Positions 8,735-12,290 of a stretch of 12,290 nt of DNA are shown here, in pieces. The stretch is taken from the NCBI GenBank assembly GCA_023438325.1, contig JAEXRB010000031.1, positions 1 through 12,290 of the forward strand. The letters are read 5' to 3'. Both the position numbers and the translations under genes were made by a program. Source of the DNA: Pseudomonadota bacterium. GTDB lineage: Bacteria; Pseudomonadota; Gammaproteobacteria; Xanthomonadales; Xanthomonadaceae. Position 1 is the stretch's first letter. The number at the start of each line of letters is the position of its first letter. The notes under the pieces were generated by a model. It had not been told where the DNA came from. It did no database searches and was given only the letters and a program-made list of their open reading frames with translations.

Positions 8735-9283
8735 ATGCGTCGGCTACTTGGCTTGATGGCGCTCCCGCTGCTGGTGGCTTGCGCCGCAACACCATCGCGG
8801 GGTGGCATCAGTCAATCGGGTGAGGTGTCGCTGGCCTCCATCGAGCCGGAAGATGCAGAGCGCCACACGCTGGGCGGTGACGAAGATTTCCAGGTGGGAG
8901 TGCCGATTTTCGACGATTCACGCCAGATGCCGGCGTACCCCGAGGCATGGCTGGGCCGCGCGCCGGGACGGCTGGAGATTTGCGTGGAATTGACGGTGGA
9001 CGAACGTGGCGGAGTAGAGAGCAGTCGTGCGCTGCGTGATGTGGCTGGATGCGACATGGCAGAAGGGGCGATGGCCGAAGCTTTCGATGCTGCTGTCGCG
9101 CGGGCGGTGCGGACATGGCATTTTGAGCCCAGTGTCGTCTGTCGCCTGCAGCCGGGCGAAGTGCCACGCGGAGAGTGTGGTGATGCGAAGGTGCGGGAGT
9201 CGGTTGCGGTGCTGCGCGCGTACCGCTTCTTGTTCGAGCAGCGCGCCGATGGCGGCGCGCATGTCGGGGTGACGGAGAACTGA
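8735..9283 (+). CDS. Small lipoprotein with TonB-C-like domain
   Basis: I do not recognise a named gene. From ATG 8735 the product is 182 aa, starting MRRLLGLMALPLLVAC with a lipobox LVAC and lipidation at Cys16; Ala17 suggests the outer membrane. Residues about 66-135 resemble the TonB C-terminal fold: PAYPEAW, then a strand CVELTVDERGGVESSRAL, then FDAAVARAVRTWHFEP. There is no transmembrane anchor or proline-rich spacer, so it is not a canonical energy transducer. Three further cysteines (106, 136, 148) could form a disulphide in the periplasm. In-frame ATGs at 8705 and 8732 are alternatives; 8735 (or 8732) is preferred because GGAAAAGG (8724-8731) precedes it and the signal peptide becomes compact. 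It sits on the opposite strand between yqeY and dnaG, ending 15 nt from the yqeY stop. Confidence 0.8.
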   Translation: MRRLLGLMALPLLVACAATPSRGGISQSGEVSLASIEPEDAERHTLGGDEDFQVGVPIFDDSRQMPAYPEAWLGRAPGRLEICVELTVDERGGVESSRALRDVAGCDMAEGAMAEAFDAAVARAVRTWHFEPSVVCRLQPGEVPRGECGDAKVRESVAVLRAYRFLFEQRADGGAHVGVTEN

Positions 9284-9298
9284 TATCGCTTGCGCGGA

Positions 9299-9745
9299 TC
9301 AGCCCGCCAGCGCTTTCTTCACCAGCACCGAAACCAGGCCCATGTCGGCCTGGCCGGCGAGTTTGGGTTTGAGCACGCCCATCAGCTTGCCGATGTCGGC
9401 CGGGCCGGCGGCGCCGGTTTCGGCAATCGCTTCGGCAATGGCGGCGCTGATCGCGGCCTCGTCCATCTTGGCGGGCAGGTAGGTATCGATGATCAGGATT
9501 TCGGCGCGCTCGATCGCCGCCAGATCCTCGCGGTTGGCAGCTTCGTACTGGCTGACCGAATCCTTGCGCTGCTTGACCATCTTTTCCAGCACGGCCAGCG
9601 TGGCGGCGTCGTCGAGCACGATGCGCTCGTCCACTTCGCGCTGCTTGATTGCGGCGTTGATCAGGCGGATCACGGCAAGGCGATCCTTTTCGCCGCTTTT
9701 CATCGCGGCTTTCATGTCATCGGTAAGGCGTTGTTTGAGGCTCAT
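9299..9745 (-). CDS. yqeY: GatB/YqeY domain-containing protein
   Basis: A 148-aa soluble, largely helical protein of the YqeY family, the length of B. subtilis YqeY. It begins MSLKQRLTDDMKAAMKSGEK and carries the family's conserved LAVIRLINAAIKQREVDER segment (about 23-41), a central helical Lys/Arg-rich part (MVKQRKDSVSQYEAANR) and a C-terminal ADIGKLMGVLKPKL stretch. The C-terminal domain resembles the tail domain of GatB, which helps recognise tRNA in the amidotransferase; the role of the stand-alone protein is not firmly known, and a tRNA-related function is inferred from that similarity. Start 9745 has GGAG 7 nt upstream. It follows rpsU by 157 nt, as rpsU and yqeY also neighbour each other in B. 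subtilis. Two terminator-like hairpins lie in that gap. Confidence 0.92.
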   Translation of the reverse strand: MSLKQRLTDDMKAAMKSGEKDRLAVIRLINAAIKQREVDERIVLDDAATLAVLEKMVKQRKDSVSQYEAANREDLAAIERAEILIIDTYLPAKMDEAAISAAIAEAIAETGAAGPADIGKLMGVLKPKLAGQADMGLVSVLVKKALAG

Positions 9746-9775
9746 GGGATCACTCCGTGAAATTCAGAAACGCAG

Positions 9776-9796
9776 AAAAACGCCTGGAGCGTTTTT
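9776..9796 (-). terminator. Hairpin with T5 tail upstream of yqeY
   Basis: A perfect inverted repeat, AAAAACGC (9776-9783) and GCGTTTTT (9789-9796) around a 5-nt loop. Read on the minus strand it ends in GCGTTTTTC, the form of an intrinsic terminator, and sits 30 nt before the yqeY start codon. It could stop readthrough from rpsU or act as an attenuator for yqeY. The A/T-symmetric arms would also work on the plus strand, but no plus-strand transcript is expected here. Confidence 0.55.
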
Positions 9797-9799
9797 CGA

Positions 9800-9815
9800 C
9801 ATCGCGCCAGCGATG
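9800..9815 (-). repeat. Small perfect hairpin in yqeY leader
   Basis: CATCGC (9800-9805) and GCGATG (9810-9815) form a 6-bp stem with a 4-nt loop, 3 nt from the terminator-like hairpin at 9776-9796. There is no T-tract. It may simply add structure to the leader RNA between rpsU and yqeY. Confidence 0.4.
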
Positions 9816-9850
9816 GCCAGAACGGCGTTTGACGGGGATGTTGTAAACGC

Positions 9851-9884
9851 AAAAAGCCGGCAGCGCTTGGCGCAGCCGGCTTTT
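9851..9884 (-). terminator. Intrinsic terminator of rpsU
   Basis: On the minus strand AAAAGCCGGC (9884-9875) pairs with GCCGGCTTTT (9861-9852). The stem continues inward by GCGC/GCGC around one T-T mismatch, with a CAA loop, and a run of five T's follows. It begins 18 nt after the rpsU stop codon. This is a strong Rho-independent terminator; the A-tract on the other arm makes it formally bidirectional. Confidence 0.88.
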
Positions 9885-9902
9885 CAAGCGGAGTTCGGCG
9901 GC

Positions 9903-10118
9903 TCAGTAGAGACGCTGGCGCTTGGTCACGTCGCGCGAGACGCGGCGCAGGTGACGCTTCACCGCAGCAGCCGCCTTGCGCTTGCGCTCTTGCGTGGGCT
10001 TCTCGTAGAACTCGCGCTTGCGGGTTTCGGCCAGGACGCCGGCCTTTTCGCAGGTGCGCTTGAAGCGGCGCAGGGCAAACTCAAATGGCTCGTTTTCGCG
10101 GACTTTGACGCTGGGCAT
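9903..10118 (-). CDS. rpsU: 30S ribosomal protein bS21
   Basis: A 71-aa basic protein of the small ribosomal subunit, the same length as E. coli S21 and aligned along nearly its whole span: start MPSVKVRENEPFEFALRRFK, then REFYEKPTQERKRKAAAAVK and the terminal RQRLY. bS21 sits on the 30S platform near the anti-Shine-Dalgarno end of 16S rRNA and aids initiation. Start 10118 has CCGGAG 5-6 nt upstream; the longer open frame to 10259 is not supported. It is followed by its own terminator and is divergent from tsaD, the rpsU/tsaD arrangement known from E. coli and other gammaproteobacteria. Confidence 0.98.
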   Translation of the reverse strand: MPSVKVRENEPFEFALRRFKRTCEKAGVLAETRKREFYEKPTQERKRKAAAAVKRHLRRVSRDVTKRQRLY

Positions 10119-10179
10119 GGAAGCTCCGGATGTGTTCTTGGCAGACCGGGAACGTGCCCGGGTGTTGGGAGAGCCGCGT

Positions 10180-10209
10180 ATGATACTGGGCAAGAATCGT
10201 CCAGCGCAA
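10180..10209 (-). promoter_or_regulatory. Candidate rpsU promoter
   Basis: On the minus strand TTGCGC (10209-10204) and TATCAT (10185-10180) are separated by 18 nt; the -10 matches consensus at 5 of 6 positions and the -35 begins TTG. Transcription would start near 10173 and give a leader of about 55 nt. That leader contains a CCGGG/CCCGG hairpin (10146-10150 and 10157-10161) upstream of the ribosome site. Confidence 0.5.
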
Positions 10210-10211
10210 GT

Positions 10212-10225
10212 CCGGCGTATGCCGG
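10212..10225. repeat. 14-bp hairpin between rpsU and tsaD
   Basis: CCGGCGTATGCCGG consists of perfect 5-bp arms around GTAT. It lies 34 nt before the tsaD start, just upstream of the candidate rpsU -35. It could be an operator, or a leader hairpin in the tsaD message. No regulator is proposed. Confidence 0.4.
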
Positions 10226-10258
10226 CCCTGCGGTTCCATGTCTTCAATCGGAAGCCCA

Positions 10259-11275
10259 ATGATCGTTCTCGGCATCGAAACCAGTTGCGATGAAACCGGC
10301 GTGGCGGTGTATGACACCGCAGCCGGCCTTCGTGCCCATGCGCTTTACAGCCAGATCAAGTTGCACGCCGAATACGGCGGCGTGGTGCCCGAGCTGGCCA
10401 GCCGCGACCATGTGCGCAAACTGGTGCCTCTGGTACGTCAGTGTCTGACGCAGGCGGGGTTGTCGCTGTCCGATCTGGATGGCGTGGCCTACACCGCCGG
10501 GCCCGGGCTGGTGGGGGCGCTGCTCGTGGGGGCGGCGGCCGGGCGGGCGTTGGCATTTGCGCTGGATGTGCCCGCCATCGGTGTGCATCACATGGAAGGT
10601 CACCTGCTCGCGCCGTTGCTCGAAGAAAACCCGCCGCAACCGCCGTTCGTGGCGCTGCTTGTGTCAGGCGGGCATACCCAGTTGGTGGACGTGCGCGGTA
10701 TCGGAGATTACGTGCTGCTGGGTGAAACACTGGACGACGCCGCCGGCGAAGCCTTCGACAAGACCGCCAAGTTGATGGGGTTGCCGTATCCCGGCGGGCC
10801 GCATCTGGCGCGGCTGGCGGGCGCGGGTACGCCGGGCAGGTTCGTCTTTTCGCGCCCGATGATCGATCGCCCCGGGCTGGATTTCAGTTTTTCCGGGCTC
10901 AAGACGCAGGTGCTGCTGGCCTGGCAGCAATCCGATCAATCCGATCAAACACGCGCCGATGTTGCGCGTGGTTTCGAGGAAGCCGTGACCGAGACGCTTG
11001 CCATCAAGTGCGAGCGTGCTTTGGTGCACACCGGGCATCGCACCTTGATCGTGGCCGGCGGCGTGGGCGCCAATCGGCGGTTGCGCGAACGTCTGGCCGA
11101 CATGGCGTGCAGGCGCAAGGTGCAAGTGTCGTTTCCGCGCCCCGAGTTCTGCACCGACAACGGCGCCATGATCGCCTTTGCTGGTGCGCTGCGGCTGCAG
11201 GCAGGCCAGCACGAAACGCCTTCGATCCGGGTGCGTCCGCGTTGGGACATGGCGGAACTTGACGCGGTGGCGTAA
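10259..11275 (+). CDS. tsaD: tRNA threonylcarbamoyladenosine synthase subunit TsaD
   Basis: The catalytic subunit that transfers the threonylcarbamoyl group from TC-AMP to A37 of ANN-decoding tRNAs, working with TsaB and TsaE after TsaC. It is cytoplasmic and usually essential. The 338-aa protein (E. coli 337) starts MIVLGIETSCDETG and has metal ligands His111 and His115 (HHMEGH), LLVSGGHTQL (133-142), GETLDDAAGEAFDKTAK (155-171), GGVGANRRLRERL (267-279) and Asp300 in FCTDNGAMIAFAG, matching the positions I recall for the E. coli metal site. Start 10259 has GGAAG 5 nt upstream; an in-frame ATG at 10238 has none. A 9-nt direct repeat (two copies of TCCGATCAA at 10927-10944) makes a Ser-Asp-Gln duplication at residues 225-230. 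Confidence 0.98.
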   Translation: MIVLGIETSCDETGVAVYDTAAGLRAHALYSQIKLHAEYGGVVPELASRDHVRKLVPLVRQCLTQAGLSLSDLDGVAYTAGPGLVGALLVGAAAGRALAFALDVPAIGVHHMEGHLLAPLLEENPPQPPFVALLVSGGHTQLVDVRGIGDYVLLGETLDDAAGEAFDKTAKLMGLPYPGGPHLARLAGAGTPGRFVFSRPMIDRPGLDFSFSGLKTQVLLAWQQSDQSDQTRADVARGFEEAVTETLAIKCERALVHTGHRTLIVAGGVGANRRLRERLADMACRRKVQVSFPRPEFCTDNGAMIAFAGALRLQAGQHETPSIRVRPRWDMAELDAVA

Positions 11276-11348
11276 GCCGAGGTTCGGGTTTCGCGGAGTC
11301 GGGGCGTTACCATCTCCGATTCCCATCGACCTCATGATCCTTATTCGA

Positions 11349-11711
11349 ATGGACGCCGTATTCATAGAACAGCTCGAAGTCGATGCCTTGATCGGCATCT
11401 ACGACTGGGAGCGCAAGATCCGCCAGCCGCTCTGGTTCGACATCGAGATGGCATTCGACAATCGCGTGCCTGCCGGCAGCGATGCGATCGAAGACACGCT
11501 CGACTACAAGGCAGTCAGCAAGCGCGTGGTTTCCTACGTGCAATCCACCGATTTTGGATTGGTTGAAACGCTCGCCGAATGTGTGGCCGAGCTGATCCTT
11601 TCCGAGTTTCCGGTAGGACGCGTGAACTTGAAGCTCTCCAAGCCTGGCGCGGTGCGCGGTGCGCGTGCCGTAGGCGTGAAAATTGTGCGCGAAAAGGAGG
11701 TAGTGGCATGA
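11349..11711 (+). CDS. folB: Dihydroneopterin aldolase
   Basis: Converts 7,8-dihydroneopterin to 6-hydroxymethyl-7,8-dihydropterin and glycolaldehyde in folate synthesis; the family forms octamers. From ATG 11349 the product is 120 aa and aligns with E. coli FolB from the first residue (MDAVFIEQLEVDALIGIYDW). Expected active-site residues are present: Glu21 (DWE), Tyr53 (LDYKAV), Glu73 (LVETLAE) and Lys98 in LSKPGAVRGA. An in-frame ATG at 11334 would add five residues; neither start has a clear Shine-Dalgarno site. The start follows the tsaD stop by 73 nt, and the stop overlaps the next gene, so tsaD-folB-mscS may be one transcript. I see no terminator after tsaD. Confidence 0.95.
   Translation: MDAVFIEQLEVDALIGIYDWERKIRQPLWFDIEMAFDNRVPAGSDAIEDTLDYKAVSKRVVSYVQSTDFGLVETLAECVAELILSEFPVGRVNLKLSKPGAVRGARAVGVKIVREKEVVA
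11694..11701 (+). promoter_or_regulatory. Strong Shine-Dalgarno site of the channel gene
   Basis: AAGGAGGT lies 6 nt before the ATG at 11708, inside the last codons of folB. It is an eight-base complement of the 16S rRNA 3' end and the strongest ribosome site in the window. It fixes the start of the channel gene and suggests that the gene can be translated on its own, not only by coupling to folB. Confidence 0.8.
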
Positions 11712-12290
11712 CGGATTGGATCGAAGCGCTGCGCGAAGCCTTGGCTCCGCACCCTGGTTTGTACGCCATCGTGGTGGTGGCTGCGCTTTGCATTGCCGCT
11801 TGGTTGGCCAATTTCGTGACCAAGAAAGTGCTGCTGCGTGCCTTGCGTCGCGCCTTGCGCGCCACCGTGATGCCTGCAGCGGCCGACGAAGGAAGCGCGT
11901 TCCGCTTCGGGGTGATTCCGCGCCTTGCCAACATCGTGCCGGCGCTGGTGTTGATGGCGGGCGTGGTGCTGGTACCGGATTTGCCGGAAGCGGTGATCAA
12001 GGTGGTGCGCAATGTCGGTGCGGCGTTCATCGCCCTGACCGTGGCGCTTGCCGCTTCCAAGGCGTTGGACATGGTCAATGCGCTGTATCTGCGCCGCGCC
12101 GATGCGCGAGACAAGCCCATAAAGGGCTATCTGCAACTGGTCAAGATCGTGGTGTTCGCGGTTGCGGCGGTGTTGATGATCGCGGCATTGATCGACCGTT
12201 CGCCGCTGGTGTTGCTGTCTGGCCTGGGTGCGATGATGGCGGTGCTGATCCTGATATTCCAGGACACCTTGCTCTCGATCGTCGCGGGCG
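11708..12290 (+). CDS. MscS-family mechanosensitive channel, YbdG-like (N-terminal part)
   Basis: The gene runs off the right edge; 194 codons are visible. The ATG overlaps the folB stop (ATGA at 11708-11711). The protein starts MTDWIEALREALAPHPGLYA and has five hydrophobic segments at about 18-38, 72-90, 100-118, 141-162 and 166-192, matching the five-helix membrane domain of E. coli YbdG, an inner-membrane miniconductance channel of the MscS family that opens under hypo-osmotic stress. The last segments (IKGYLQLVKIV, then DRSPLVLLSGLGAMMAVLIL and FQDTLLSIVAG) closely parallel YbdG's pore-lining end ([20 protein letters not shown]). The soluble C-terminal beta domain lies beyond the window. 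Context with folB gives no functional hint. Confidence 0.9.
   Translation, partial: MTDWIEALREALAPHPGLYAIVVVAALCIAAWLANFVTKKVLLRALRRALRATVMPAAADEGSAFRFGVIPRLANIVPALVLMAGVVLVPDLPEAVIKVVRNVGAAFIALTVALAASKALDMVNALYLRRADARDKPIKGYLQLVKIVVFAVAAVLMIAALIDRSPLVLLSGLGAMMAVLILIFQDTLLSIVAG

Overview
This is a GC-rich, gene-dense stretch of a gammaproteobacterial chromosome. The protein matches and gene set (stand-alone aceK, a valine-degradation block, rpsU-yqeY-dnaG opposite tsaD-folB) suggest the Xanthomonadales (Lysobacterales), perhaps a Rhodanobacteraceae-type genome. That placement is inferred from remembered family sequences, not from a search. I see no mobile element, CRISPR array, tRNA or rRNA, and no gene-free stretch longer than about 160 bases.

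Left part (1-6791): the start of a lipoprotein gene (minus strand, cut by the window edge) and aceK (isocitrate dehydrogenase kinase/phosphatase, minus strand). From a 160-bp divergent region, a tight plus-strand operon reads mmsA, an isobutyryl-CoA-type acyl-CoA dehydrogenase, a 3-hydroxyisobutyryl-CoA hydrolase and mmsB. These four supply the distal valine pathway, isobutyryl-CoA to propionyl-CoA, except for a methacrylyl-CoA hydratase, which is not in the window. AceK sets isocitrate flux between the TCA cycle and the glyoxylate bypass, so both sides of the divergent region concern acyl-CoA carbon use.

Middle part (6792-10118): a rearranged macromolecular-synthesis locus on the minus strand, rpsU, yqeY and dnaG. 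A small plus-strand lipoprotein gene with a TonB-C-like domain sits between yqeY and dnaG. rpoD, which follows dnaG in the classical operon, is absent; the convergent mmsB is there instead. rpsU is followed by a strong intrinsic terminator and, further on, by a second terminator-like hairpin just before yqeY.

Right part (10259-12290): tsaD (tRNA t6A37 synthesis), folB (dihydroneopterin aldolase) and, overlapping folB by ATGA, the start of an MscS-family channel gene related to E. coli YbdG that runs off the window.

Every complete gene except the small lipoprotein belongs to a well-known family, with key residues intact. I found no convincing undescribed system. The points most worth a second look are the TonB-C-like lipoprotein inside the rpsU-dnaG locus, the missing rpoD, the 11-bp inverted repeat bracketing the aceK/mmsA promoter region, a possibly leaderless dnaG transcript, and the hairpin series between rpsU and yqeY.
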